64,000 nucleotides of DNA from Micromussa lordhowensis. Lineage: Eukaryota > Cnidaria > Anthozoa > Scleractinia > Lobophylliidae. The DNA is taken from NCBI GenBank assembly GCA_964020085.1, contig OZ026599.1, positions 37,551,437-37,615,436 on the forward strand, in the 5' to 3' direction. Each line of letters starts with the position of its first letter. Position 1 is the stretch's first letter. Below the pieces are notes generated by a model that worked only from the letters and a program-made list of their open reading frames with translations, was not told the origin of the DNA and made no database searches. Shown one piece after another: positions 1 to 13,800 of this stretch. The position numbers and the translations under genes are program-made.

Positions 1-116
1 GAGAAGTGTATACGCCTGAAACTTCTTGTATGAAGAGAACCTCTGTTTATATTAATAATACGTGAATAAAACAGCTCTGTAATCATCAGCTTCGAGATTT
101 TGCTACGGCTTTCGGG

Positions 117-800
117 GGACGTATACAAAACATGGACCGGGGTCCATGGACCCGGTCCATGCTTACCGGAGAAAAACACAGACTCATATCTATTGCTTAC
201 GTCCTTGAGGGTTTGTCTCGTATTAGCGGGTTGCTTTGGGATCGCGCTCCCATAAATGGGTAGACCACAAACTCGTTTTGAGATACAGAAGATCGGCTGG
301 GGCATTTTTACCCCCAGTATTTCATTTTATTCTATCGTGCATAAAAATAAGCCGATTTATTTTATAAACGAAGTTTACCGCACAAACACAAGTTTGAAAT
401 CAAGGTATATTGATAAAAAAAGTTTAATGGATAGCTTGTAATTTTAATGGGAGAGCACAGAATGTATTAAACGAATCGTGACCTTGGAGGGGGTAGGTTG
501 CCGGATATATTGCTCGTACTCACGAAGTACGCCTGTATTGCAAGCTATGTACAGTCGTACTACCCCGTGTAAAACGAAGTCCTTTTATTTATCGATCCCA
601 AAGCAACCCACTAATACGAGACAAACCCTCAAGGACGAAAGCAATAGATACGAGTCTGTGTTTTTCAAACCCTGACCTCCGGTAAATTTTCATATTAACA
701 GGGGCGATTTCCTTTTGAAAATTTAGGGTGGTCCATGGTGGTCCATGGTCCGGGTCCATGGGGTTGTCCATGGACCCTGGTCCATGTTTTGTATACGTCC
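117..800. mobile_element. 684-bp foldback (MULE-like) MITE with 9-bp target duplication
   Basis: Perfect 22-bp terminal inverted repeats beginning GGACGTATACAAAACATGG, extending as subterminal inverted sequence (about 117-260 and 590-800). Flanked by direct repeats GCTTTCGGG at 108-116 and 801-809. Clusters of GGTCCATGG words lie inside each end. A 9-bp duplication fits Mutator-type elements. No transposase. Confidence 0.85.
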
Positions 801-1094
801 GCTTTCGGGTGCGAAAACTTTTCGGGACCTTCGAGAAACGGGCCCATGGGCTCGAAACGGATCGCTCGGTGGATCCGGAGTCCAGTTTAATTTTGCTCTG
901 TATAACCTTTTCGTCTCCTGATTTATTTGGAGACATTTCCCAATATAATCAGCCGAGACATTCATGCCCTTTTAATTAGTACTGAGAAGATAATGGTTAA
1001 CAATTATTAGTCTTTGTTTATCTGAGCAAAAAAAAAAGGAGTTCACAAGAACTCGTTCAGAAATGCCTGTGCATTTCAGGATCGAATTGGAATT

Positions 1095-1256
1095 GGAAAT
1101 GTCGGAGAGGAGAAAACCGGAGTACACAGAGAAAAACCTCTCGCAGCAGAGTAGAGAACCAACAACAAACTCGACCCACATATGACGCCGGGCACGGGAA
1201 TCGAACCTGGGACACATTGGTGGGAGGCGAGCGCTCTCACCACTGCGCCATAATGT
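1095..1256 (-). mobile_element. tRNA-derived SINE
   Basis: Read on the minus strand: ATGGCGCAGTGGTGAGAGCG (A box), GGTTCGATTCCC (B box), then GAGTTTGTTGTTGGTTC, GAGAGGTTTTTCTCTGTG and ACTCCGGTTTTC. This body is familiar from anthozoan genomes. The tRNA part lacks a proper acceptor stem, so it is not a functional tRNA gene. Confidence 0.75.
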
Positions 1257-1898
1257 TCGAAAAACAAAACCACACGATACCTTAATCTCTGACACAGTTC
1301 GTGGCGAGCAATCATTAGACAATGGCATGATTTGACTATAGGTGTCGTCCCCTCCGTATGTAGGATCACCCGAAGGAAAAAGGTGCGGCGGGTGCAAGAA
1401 GCTTCTAAAAGCGAAAGTAATGACCTTCGCTGCTTCCGGATTTTTACGATAAAGCAACAGTCGAACCTCTCCTTAATTAACGGCGGATACCTTATAAGGG
1501 CACCTCTATCTTACGTACAGCTCATCGGGTCCCAGAGAAACCAGAGTAGTTCTACTCTCTATCTCTATAATATTGACATCTCCACATTACGGACACTCGA
1601 CTCTGGCCCTTTAATTTACTGTGCCTATTAAAAAGGTTTCGCCGCAAGTATGTTATAGCTTGATTTGCTGCTTGGGAAGTCTGTAAACGTTTTTCTATTA
1701 CTTTGCATTTCGTTTGGCTCTCACGCCGTCGTTAAACATAGAGAGTAGAAAGCTATTCTCAACGGCCTAACACCGGCCATGTCCAAATCACCTTCCGTTT
1801 CCATTTTTTTTTCAGCGATCAGTAAGTCGACCTGGTTTTCTGTCATCAAATAGCTAACACTACAGTGCAGCTGGAGGCGACGTTTTGTAGGTTCAAGA

Positions 1899-4800
1899 AT
1901 GAATAATGGTCCTAAAATCTCCGAGCCGTCTGTTTCCGCAAGGGAGAGGGCACTTCAGGAAAAGATTATCAGGCTGGAGAAGAAATTGGAAGGCTACCAG
2001 TCTCAGATAGGTAACACTCTCAAGTGTACACATGTGTGTGATAAATAAAACTTGCCAAATGTGGCTAAACCAGTTAAAACAACTGAATGAGGTGAAACAA
2101 AATTCTCATTCTTTGCGACAGATATTATTGATGGTCAACGCCAGCAACTAGAGGAAAGAGCGATCGACATGGAGTCTGCTTTGGCGAAAGCGAAGAACGG
2201 GCTTTTGGAAGCAAAAACAGAGGTGACGAAAGATAATTATGATTCCAAACTGTATTTTCTTCTTCTTTACTATTTATTTCTGAACTCGGGAATGACAAAT
2301 TCTTGTTCTCACTCGGGTTGTTTTAGCTGATGGACAAAGAGATCGCCGAAAAGGAGACGGCAGAGAAATTGATGTCCATGACTCAGCAAGCTGAGGAATA
2401 CAAGGTGAGATGGTCTACACACTCTGATCAACTTCAGGTACTTCAAACATGTTCCTACGAGCGCGTTGATACTGTACTGTACAGTATAAAATAGTTATTG
2501 AACGTTCTCTTGTGGTATACCATGGATTATTATTCAACAAATTGTAACACTATCCAAATATGGTCATGATGCTCTCGATATCTGTCATCCGTAGGTAACA
2601 GATATCCGGCGGTATACGTAGCTTCGCACGTGGGAAGAAAAAGTGAAGTGAGAAAATGTCGACAGAGAGATTTACAAGGATTTAGGCTGTTTTGTTATCA
2701 CACGAAGCACGAAGGGCTAACGCTCGAAACGTCAGCTTCCGAATCTCTTTACGGTGGACAATTCACATTATCAACCCAGTTGATAAAACCAAATTGTTTC
2801 GTTATCAATTTGTCGAATAATGAAACAATTATCCTGCTCAATCTCGCGGAATATCGTCTGATTTTAGATAGACGATATTCGAATTCCGCGCGATTTCGCA
2901 GGATAATTGTTAAATATGTTTGTCGAAAAATGTACACTTATCTCGTGATTTTTAGCCATTTTAGGAGTTAGCGTGCCAGGAAAAGTGCTTGTGTAAATAA
3001 ATGTTTGTTGGTTCAGTTCAGATAATCTGTCGACTAGATAGCCAAAGTAAGTTCCAGATGTATGTTCCAAATATAAAGAAATACGTGGGAATATTGAAGG
3101 TCTTCATATCGTAATTTTATATCGAGTAATGTCTATGTTAAAGCTCAAACCAAACGTAAACCTACCTCAGTTGTTGTGTATTGTCGTTTGTGTGGCTCAA
3201 AATGGGTGATTTGAGCGATTTGGTGGGTTTTACGTTGACTGGTACAACACAGAACAGTCAACATACAAACAGACACGCCGCTTGTATGGGCGCCCGCCTG
3301 TGCCGCCATGTTAGTGTTGACCACGGAAGTCAACCAACATGGCGTTTCTATACTGGGCTCTGTAAATTTGCGCAAAACATTTCGATGAATATCTAAAGTT
3401 TGAGAAAACGCAGAGACCTAAAACTTGGACAAGTGTCTTCTTTACTTATCTCTTAGAACACTGCAGTTTCTTGACTTAATCCACTGAATAGTTTTCGATT
3501 TATTTTTTTGGTTGCGTGACACTGAAAACGGGCCAGTATTGTATTTTCTTAGTATATACACGAGCCATTAACACCGAGAAAATACATGTGACGCGTGGGA
3601 TATTTCATGGTGTACCACTCGGAAGTGTTGCCATCGCCGTGTAGTATCAGTGGTCTGCAGATTCACCTCGGGGAACAGGTGACACCCCCCAGCTAACTCT
3701 CCCGGCCCCTGTTTCTTCCTTTCTCCCTCCCGCCATCTCACCATCCCGCCCTCCCTACCCTCCCCCCCCCCCCCACCCTGTATGCGAGCTAATGAAAGCA
3801 ATCTCTGACACTAAGGGCAATGTAGCATTTCAGTGGAAAAAATGGATGGTATTTTCCTTACTAAAACATATAATTTTTTTAACTCGTTCATTAATGTGGT
3901 AAAGATGAGCCCTCGTTATTAGAAATCGCTGTTTCTGAAATACAGTATGATGTCTAAAAAAGAACGACTGCTTTTCTTCACAGAATCTTTTCGCAGCGGA
4001 GAGGAACAAGAACAAATACAGCATAGAGACGCTGGAAACATTGCTGTCTACAGTGGAGGCAGAGATGGTCCCGCGAAAAGAATTTCAAGGCTTCCTAAAC
4101 GTAAACCACGTTATTCCTAATCATGCCTAGCCTACAGCTTCGACAAATTTGTTTCCATATTCCCATCCGTTTCCACTCTTCGCAAATGTTACTGATTTGA
4201 AAGAGCTGTAAAGTTATATTCATCCTATTTCTCTGAAGAGGTTTCACAACAGCACTGTTTTTGGACAAAATATAAGGATGTTCATGGAAAAAGTATCCCT
4301 GAAAAAATGGGGCCTGTTATTTATTGTAACAGTATTAGGGCCTCACGTTGTGGACTGTCTCACACATACATACATACACTTTTTTATCAGAGTATTTATT
4401 GTTTTATCAGAGTAGCTCTATCGAGCTAATATCTTCGAGAAAGAAAAATTCATAAATCAATTAAATAAATACAATACCTGTATATAATTAGAATGCTAAA
4501 ATTCCAATTTCTATACGGCTACCTTGAACTCTTTTAGCGAAGTTATTGTTCTCATACTGTCGGGAAGCGAAATCCAAAGCAGCTTGGTATTGGATACACT
4601 CGAGTCCATTCTTGGCATAGGTGTTAGGTAAAGGTAAAGTCAGTATGTCCTTTCCTCTTAATGAGTTACGAAGAAGGAACAGTTCTTTTAGATATCCCGG
4701 ATACGTGACGCAGAAAAAAACAAGCTTTTATTACCACCATAAGCATAGTGTTCCATTGTATGAGGATGCTTTCTTTGCTTTATTTCTACTCTCGGGATTG

Positions 4801-7800
4801 AATGACTGGTGTCTAGAGCGCCGCAAGACTTTTAACTCTGAGGGAGGCTATCCCGGGTACTTGTTCAAAGCCCGATTAAGCTAACCCAGGATTAGCGAGA
4901 AACTTGATTTCAATTTTGTAACTTTCCCGTGAAGTTTTCTATTGATATTGTTTATCCTTCAGTTTGAGTTTGAATGATCTCAAAGTACTTAAAACATAAG
5001 AAGTGAAACACGTTTTTTATACAAGAAAGATTAACACTTTGGTTAACTTATAATCCTGGGTCAGCGTTAACCAGTTTCGAACAACTCGGCCTTGTGACTA
5101 CGTATCCACGAATTGAATGCATGCTTGAGGGTAACTCTGCGTTGGGATACAATATATCCCATCAGTTAGACGGAGGGGGCAGGGGGAGGTGGATGGGAAG
5201 GAGGTTGAGGAAAATACTCCTAGGTGCTTGATGTTAGGATAACCGAAGACGAGCGCAGGTTTAATTTAATTTAATCGGCAAATAGGCTTGCACGCAAACA
5301 TTGCTTTTAGAAATTTCTCTGCAAAGGAAATCAACTTCCGTGAGATCACATGAACACCCCACAAACGTTTTGTGGTTCGTCCCTAGCAGAAATTCATGAT
5401 TCCTTATACTTCTTTATATATTTTCCTTCTTTTTCAACTGTAGGAGATACTCACTGAAGTGAAAGAAGGATTCTATGCTCAACTTAAAGTGGTGTTTGAT
5501 AAACTGACAGGGGGAGAAAATAAGCTTCACCGATCCCCCCAAAATATGGACCACTGCAAGACCCTCCTAACCACAAGTAGCTCAGCAACACAACTTGGAA
5601 TGTTTGGCACAGCAGAAATAACTACAGCCACAACTTGCTCCTCAACACAACGTGGAATAATTGACACAGAAGCATTAACTACATCCACTAGCTGCTCACC
5701 AATACCATTTGAAACGATTGGTACAAAAGAGGAAAACGAAGATTCTTTAGAGTCTTCCTCGCCGATGCCACCCATACAGTCATCTCAAATCCTGGCTCCG
5801 TTTCAGCAGTGTCAAAAGATGACAACGAAAGATACTTCGAGAGAGCAAGAAACAACAGCCATCGGCACAAGCAAGAAGGGTTCTGACCTGATGGCAAAGT
5901 TTGCTCCACAACCCGGCTCTTGGACGTGTTCTGTTTGTTTTTGTGATGAAGAATTAATGTTTAGCAGTAGAGCCAAACTGTATCGCTACGACAAAGAAGT
6001 TTCCGCTTGGAAAGAACGCGGTATCGGCACTATGAAGATTTTGTATAATTCAGTGCAGGAACGTAGTCGTATCTTAATGAGACGAGAAGTTGTCCACGAG
6101 ATTTGTGCCAATCACTTCATTACAGATGATATGAAGCTAACAGATAAGAAGGGCACAGCTAATGCGTGGATTTGGAATACCTTTGCGGACTTTTCAGAGG
6201 AGGTGTCAAAGCCGGAACAATTGGCCGTCAAGTTTAAGTCCCAAGATGATTTCCTACTGTTCAAAGAGAAGTTTGAGCAGTGTCAAATGATTGCGAAGAA
6301 AGGTACTTCTAAAGAACGAGAAACATCAGCAATCGGTACAAGCCAGAAGAGGTCTGACCTGAATTCAAAGTTTGCTCCGAAACCTGGATCTTGGTCGTGT
6401 TCTGTTTGTCTGGTTACCAACATGGAACGCACGACCGTCTGCGTTGCTTGTGGTGCAGCCAAGCTATCAGATGGTACCACATGTGTTTTGGAGGCACCTA
6501 AAACTGGGTTTCATTTACTGAATCAAGCAACGACCAGCAGTGCGTCAAATTCTGCCGTCTTTGGTGGATATCAAGGAAATGCGTCATCAGGACGCCCATT
6601 CACTTTTGGAATGAGTGATGCAGGATCTGTCAACAGCTCGCCGTTTAACTTTGGAATAAGTGATTCAGGACCCAGGAATAGCTCACCATTTACCTTTAGA
6701 AGCAACAATTCAGGACCTGTAAACTGCTCACCGTTTAAATTTGCAACGAGCGATGCGGGAACAACGAAAAGTTCGACATATGCATTTGTTAAGAGTGACG
6801 AAGGAACAGTAAATAGCTCACCATTCACAGCTGGGAAGACTGATACTACAGGAAACGTTGATAGTTCTCCATTTACATTTGGAGCTCCACCATCAGCACC
6901 TGATGATACGTCTACTTCAGAAAACGCCGCCGTTACAGCCAGTCAAGTGGTTGGTGGCTTTACTGAGTTGCCTCCAACCTTGCCGCTTCCAGCAACAAAA
7001 CCGTTTGTTTTGGCAGCTTTTGGAGTCCCTGCTATTGTTAACAAGACAAACACAGCCAGGGTCGCTTTTGGTTCTTCAGGTTTGACTGGATCATCACCTT
7101 TATCAGTCTTGATGCCACAGAAAGCTGTCGCTGAAGAGAATGTCTGTACTGTTGAGAAATCTGTATTCGGTGGTAGTACGCCAGATCAGGGTGCTGCTGC
7201 TTTGTCGTTTGGCTCTTTTGGCACTGGCACTTCTCCGAGCTTTGACCTTGATTTGTCAACCCATCCAACATCCAGAACACAGCCCGATCCTCTGGTGTGT
7301 GAGAAGTACGGGGATGGTAATCAAGTGACAGCAGATCATTCCCAGGAAGCCAAAGTTATTCAGAATCAATCGCAGCCTTTGTTTTCATTTGGTACATCTA
7401 CTGACAGGCAAGAAATGCCCGAAGAGAAATTGTTCTGGCACCAATCTCCTGGTATGTTTCAGTTTGGTCCGTTAGATTTTTCTGGTAGCGAACTACTTCG
7501 ACGCCTTGCAGTTGCTAAAGAGAAGCAAGATTCTGCAAACCAGGAGTCGCAGGTTGGAGGTTATAACTTCACACCTTACGTTGTGTATGAACCTGCCGAA
7601 GAGGCGTCTCTTCAAAGGGTAACCAAGCCTATTTCAACTGTAATTGTCGAAGAGTGTGACGACTACGATGACGAGGCAGTTGCTGAAGACTCAGAGGATT
7701 CAACGGACGATAATTTAAGTTATACATCTACTGAGGGTGAAGAGTATGACGTAGAAAATAAAAATTCCATTGAGTCTTCGTCGCCAATACCACCCATACA

Positions 7801-10800
7801 GCCATCTCAAACTCAGCCTGCCATTTCACCAAGTCAAGGGAAATCCCTAACCACTCCGATGAATCCTGTTTCAATCCATTCCTCACCTGTGGAGAACGCC
7901 GGACCTGCTAACCTTCCTCCTCATCTCACTGGTAGAAGATTTTTGACACCTAAGGGTGGTGTAAAGGCTGCTACGAAGCACGATGAAGACTGTCTTCTTG
8001 TTTATGAAGTTCGCGCTTCAATGGCCAATCGTGAAAAAGCCTCTCGACTTTTCCTTCCCTCCAATTTTTACAACTATACAAAGCAAGAACAATGTTCTGG
8101 ATGTCTTGGTTGTCGTAGAATATCGAAAGAGTCGACAACGTTGAGCAAAAAGGAGGATGATCAAAGCACTGCAGTGTCTCCTTCTGAGCAGAATATCCGA
8201 AAGTCAGAGAAAAGCGGAAGGGAAAATGCCAGTCATGTGTTTGGAGAATCTTCAATCGTTGGTCAACTGACAATTTCATCCTTGAAGCCAAAAGAAAGTG
8301 ACACATTTTCTCTGACTCAGAACAAGGATGGCGCTAAACCGTTTCAAGGAGCTAGAGCACAGCTCTTTGCTGAAATTAGCGAGGAGGTGCAACGCCAAGA
8401 TGAAGAAAAGCTTTATAGCTCACCATTCACAGCTGGGAAGACTGATACTACAGGAAACGTTGGTAGTTCTCCATTTACATTTGGAGCTCCACCATCAGCA
8501 CCTGATGATACGTCTACTTCAGAAAACGCCGCCGTTACAGCCAGTCAAGTGGTTGGTGGCTTTACTGAGTTGCCTCCAACCTTGCCGCTTCCAGCAACAA
8601 AACCGTTTGTTTTGGCAGCTTTTGGAGTCCCTGCTATTGTTAACAAGACAAACACAGCCAGGGTCGCTTTTGGTTCTTCAGGTTTGACTGGATCATCACC
8701 TTTATCAGTCTTGATGCCACAGAAAGCTGTCGCTGAAGAGAATGTCTGTACTGTTGAGAAATCTGTATTCGGTGGTAGTACGCCAGATCAGGGTGCTGCT
8801 GCTTTGTCGTTTGGCTCTTTTGGCACTGGCACTTCTCCGAGCTTTGACCTTGATTTGTCAACCCATCCAACATCCAGAACACAGCCCGATCCTCTGGTGT
8901 GTGAGAAGTACGGGGATGGTAATCAAGTGACAGCAGATCATTCCCAGGAAGCCAAAGTTATTCAGAATCAATTGCAGCCTTTGTTTTCATTTGGTACATC
9001 TACTGACAGGCAAGAAATGCCCAAAGAGAAATTCTTCTGGCAGCAATCTACTGGTACGTTTCAGTTTGGTCCGTTAGACGCCTGTGCACCCTTGGGTGGA
9101 GTCACATCTTGGACGGCATGGCACCCAGCAACGCAACCTTCCTTGAAGTCTGAAACATCACAGATTCAGAGTACTCTGCAGACATCCGAGATGTCCTCCC
9201 AGCCATTTACACTTTCAGATTTTTCTGGTAGCGAACTACTTCGACGCCTTGCAGTTGCTAAAGAGAAGCAAGATTCTGCAAACCAGGAGTCGCAGGTTGG
9301 AGGTTATAACTTCACACCTTACGTTGTGTATGAACCTGCCGAAGAGGCGTCTCTTCAAAGGGTAACCAAGCCTATTTCAACTGTAATTGTCGAAGAGTGT
9401 GACGACTACGATGACGAGGCAGTTGCTGAAGACTCAGAGGATTCAACGGACGATAATTTAAGTTATACATCTACTGAGGGTGAAGAGTATGACGAAGAAA
9501 ATAAAAATTCCATTGAGTCTTCCTCGCCAATACCACCCATACAGCCATCTCAAACTCAGCCTGCAATTTCACCAAGTCAAGGGAAATCCCTAACCACTCC
9601 GATGAATCCTGTTTCAATCCATTCCTCACCTGTGGAGAACGCCGGACCTGCTAACCTTCCTCCTCATCTCACTGGTAGAAGATTTTTGACACCTAAGGGT
9701 GGTGTAAAGGCTGCTACGAAGCACGATGAAGACTGTCTTCTTGTTTATGAAGTTCGCGCTTCAATGGCCAATCGTGAAAAAGCCTCTCGACTTTTCCTTC
9801 CCTCCAATTTTTACAACTATACAAAGCAAGAACAATGTTCTGGATGTCTTGGTTGTCGTAGAATATCGAAAGAGTCGACAACGTTGAGCAAAAAGGAGGA
9901 TGATCAAAGCACTGCAGTGTCTCCTTCTGAGCAGAATATCCGAAAGTCAGAGAAAAGCGGAAGGGAAAATGCCAGTCATGTGTTTGGAGAATCTTCAATC
10001 GTTGGTCAACTGACAATTTCATCCTTGAAGCCAAAAGAAGGTGACACATTTTCTCTGACTCAGAACAAGGATGGCGCTAAACCGTTTCAAGGAGCTAGAG
10101 CACAGCTCTTTGCTGAAATTAGCGAGGAGGTGCAACGCCAAGATGAAGAAAAGCTTTATAGCTCACCATTCACAGCTGGGAAGACTGATACTACAGGAAA
10201 CGTTGGTAGTTCTCCATTTACATTTGGAGCTCCACCATCAGCACCTGATGATACGTCTACTTCAGAAAACGCCGCCGTTACAGCCAGTCAAGTGGTTGGT
10301 GGCTTTACTGAGTTGCCTCCAACCTTGCCGCTTCCAGCAACAAAACCGTTTGTTTTGGCAGCTTTTGGAGTCCCTGCTATTGTTAACAAGACAAACACAG
10401 CCAGGGTCGCTTTTGGTTCTTCAGGTTTGACTGGATCATCACCTTTATCAGTCTTGATGCCACAGAAAGCTGTCGCTGAAGAGAATGTCTGTACTGTTGA
10501 GAAATCTGTATTCGGTGGTAGTACGCCAGATCAGGGTGCTGCTGCTTTGTCGTTTGGCTCTTTTGGCACTGGCACTTCTCCGAGCTTTGACCTTGATTTG
10601 TCAACCCATCCAACATCCAGAACACAGCCCGATCCTCTGGTGTGTGAGAAGTACGGGGATGGTAATCAAGTGACAGCAGATCATTCCCAGGAAGCCAAAG
10701 TTATTCAGAATCAATTGCAGCCTTTGTTTTCATTTGGTACATCTACTGACAGGCAAGAAATGCCCAAAGAGAAATTCTTCTGGCAGCAATCTACTGGTAC

Positions 10801-13800
10801 GTTTCAGTTTGGTCCGTTAGACGCCTGTGCACCCTTGGGTGGAGTCACATCTTGGACGGCATGGCACCCAGCAACGCAACCTTCCTTGAAGTCTGAAACA
10901 TCACAGATTCAGAGTACTCTGCAGACATCCGAGATGTCCTCCCAGCCATTTACACTTTCAGATTTTTCTGGTAGCGAACTACTTCGACGCCTTGCAGTTG
11001 CTAAAGAGAAGCAAGATTCTGCAAACCAGGAGTCGCAGGTTGGAGGTTATAACTTCACACCTTACGTTGTGTATGAACCTGCCGAAGAGGCGTCTCTTCA
11101 AAGGGTAACCAAGCCTATTTCAACTGTAATTGTCGAAGAGTGTGACGACTACGATGACGAGGCAGTTGCTGAAGACTCAGAGGATTCAACGGACGATAAT
11201 TTAAGTTATACATCTACTGAGGGTGAAGAGTATGACGAAGAAAATAAAAATTCCATTGAGTCTTCCTCGCCAATACCACCCATACAGCCATCTCAAACTC
11301 AGCCTGCAATTTCACCAAGTCAAGGGAAATCCCTAACCACTCCGATGAATCCTGTTTCAATCCATTCCTCACCTGTGGAGAACGCCGGACCTGCTAACCT
11401 TCCTCCTCATCTCACTGGTAGAAGATTTTTGACACCTAAGGGTGGTGTAAAGGCTGCTACGAAGCACGATGAAGACTGTCTTCTTGTTTATGAAGTTCGC
11501 GCTTCAATGGCCAATCGTGAAAAAGCCTCTCGACTTTTCCTTCCCTCCAATTTTTACAACTATACAAAGCAAGAACAATGTTCTGGATGTCTTGGTTGTC
11601 GTAGAATATCGAAAGAGTCGACAACGTTGAGCAAAAAGGAGGATGATCAAAGCACTGCAGTGTCTCCTTCTGAGCAGAATATCCGAAAGTCAGAGAAAAG
11701 CGGAAGGGAAAATGCCAGTCATGTGTTTGGAGAATCTTCAATCGTTGGTCAACTGACAATTTCATCCTTGAAGCCAAAAGAAGGTGACACATTTTCTCTG
11801 ACTCAGAACAAGGATGGCGCTAAACCGTTTCAAGGAGCTAGAGCACAGCTCTTTGCTGAAATTAGCGAGGAGGTGCAACGCCAAGATGAAGAAAAGCTTT
11901 ATAGCTCACCATTCACAGCTGGGAAGACTGATACTACAGGAAACGTTGGTAGTTCTCCATTTACATTTGGAGCTCCACCATCAGCACCTGATGATACGTC
12001 TACTTCAGAAAACGCCGCCGTTACAGCCAGTCAAGTGGTTGGTGGCTTTACTGAGTTGCCTCCAACCTTGCCGCTTCCAGCAACAAAACCGTTTGTTTTG
12101 GCAGCTTTTGGAGTCCCTGCTATTGTTAACAAGACAAACACAGCCAGGGTCGCTTTTGGTTCTTCAGGTTTGACTGGATCATCACCTTTATCAGTCTTGA
12201 TGCCACAGAAAGCTGTCGCTGAAGAGAATGTCTGTACTGTTGAGAAATCTGTATTCGGTGGTAGTACGCCAGATCAGGGTGCTGCTGCTTTGTCGTTTGG
12301 CTCTTTTGGCACTGGCACTTCTCCGAGCTTTGACCTTGATTTGTCAACCCATCCAACATCCAGAACACAGCCCGATCCTCTGGTGTGTGAGAAGTACGGG
12401 GATGGTAATCAAGTGACAGCAGATCATTCCCAGGAAGCCAAAGTTATTCAGAATCAATCGCAGCCTTTGTTTTCATTTGGTACATCTACTGACAGGCAAG
12501 AAATGCCCAAAGAGAAATTCTTCTGGCAGCAATCTACTGACACGTTTCAGTTTGGTCCGTTAGACGCCTGTGCACCCTTGGGTGGAGTCACATCTTGGAC
12601 GGCATGGCACCCAGCAACGCAACCTTCCTTGAAGTCTGAAACATCACAGATTCAGAGTACTCTGCAGACATCCGAGATGTCCTCCCAGCCATTTACACTT
12701 TCAGATTTTTCTGGTAGCGAACTACTTCGACGCCTTGCAGTTGCTAAAGAGAAGCAAGATTCTGCAAACCAGGAGTCGCAGGTTGGAGGTTATAACTTCA
12801 CACCTTACGTTGTGTATGAACCTGCCGAAGAGGCGTCTCTTCAAAGGGTAACCAAGCCTATTTCAACTGTAATTGTCGAAGAGTGTGACGACTACGATGA
12901 CGAGGCAGTTGCTGAAGACTCAGAGGATTCAACGGACGATAATTTAAGTTATACATCTACTGAGGGTGAAGAGTATGACGAAGAAAATAAAAATTCCATT
13001 GAGTCTTCCTCGCCAATACCACCCATACAGCCATCTCAAACTCAGCCTGCAATTTCACCAAGTCAAGGGAAATCCCTAACCACTCCGATGAATCCTGTTT
13101 CAATCCATTCCTCACCTGTGGAGAACGCCGGACCTGCTAACCTTCCTCCTCATCTCACTGGTAGAAGATTTTTGACACCTAAGGGTGGTGTAAAGGCTGC
13201 TACGAAGCACGATGAAGACTGTCTTCTTGTTTATGAAGTTCGCGCTTCAATGGCCAATCGTGAAAAAGCCTCTCGACTTTTCCTTCCCTCCAATTTTTAC
13301 AACTATACAAAGCAAGAACAATGTTCTGGATGTCTTGGTTGTCGTAGAATATCGAAAGAGTCGACAACGTTGAGCAAAAAGGAGGATGATCAAAGCACTG
13401 CAGTGTCTCCTTCTGAGCAGAATATCCGAAAGTCAGAGAAAAGCGGAAGGGAAAATGCCAGTCATGTGTTTGGAGAATCTTCAATCGTTGGTCAACTGAC
13501 AATTTCATCCTTGAAGCCAAAAGAAGGTGACACATTTTCTCTGACTCAGAACAAGGATGGCGCTAAACCGTTTCAAGGAGCTAGAGCACAGCTCTTTGCT
13601 GAAATTAGCGAGGAGGTGCAACGCCAAGATGAAGAAAAGCTTTATAGCTCACCATTCACAGCTGGGAAGACTGATACTACAGGAAACGTTGGTAGTTCTC
13701 CATTTACATTTGGAGCTCCACCATCAGCACCTGATGATACGTCTACTTCAGAAAACGCCGCCGTTACAGCCAGTCAAGTGGTTGGTGGCTTTACTGAGTT

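Larger units (their letters stand above)
1..1898. other. 5' flank of the giant gene
   Basis: No gene recognised. Contains a foldback transposon (117-800), a SINE (1095-1256) and about 600 bp of AT-rich sequence before the ATG that must include the promoter. An AG acceptor-like tract (TTTTTTTTTCAG, ending about 1815) upstream of the ATG could mark an untranslated first exon further upstream. Confidence 0.5.
1899..4100 (+). other. Exons 1-4 of the giant gene: N-terminal coiled coil
   Basis: Four short exons (112, 101, 78 and 117 nt) encode 136 residues rich in E, K, Q, L and A with heptad-like spacing, beginning MNNGPKISEP and including RLEKKLEGYQ, QQLEERAIDM and EKLMSMTQQAEEY. The coiled coil continues about 20 residues into exon 5 (EILTEVKEGF). 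None of these exons is long enough to stand out as an open reading frame. They were placed from splice sites: donors at 2011, 2223, 2405 and 4101; acceptors ending at 2121, 2326, 3983 and 5443. I do not recognise the family. Nup358 normally starts with TPR/alpha-solenoid sequence, so this N terminus is unusual. Whether the four exons belong to the same transcript needs RNA, but the phases are fully compatible. Confidence 0.72.

Noticed and set aside
1180..1256. Functional tRNA gene on the minus strand
   Set aside because: A and B boxes are present but the acceptor stem does not pair, and SINE body sequence follows directly.
2630..2971. Protein-coding gene containing LTLETSASESLYGGQFTLSTQLIKPN-type sequence
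   Set aside because: The same translated string appears wherever the palindromic element occurs (50456, 61304). It is transposon DNA in translation. Only the coordinates matter here.
3181..3396. 71-aa open frame starting MGDLSDLV in intron 3 of the giant gene
   Set aside because: No homology recognised, no splice context, and repeat-like surroundings. Probably chance.
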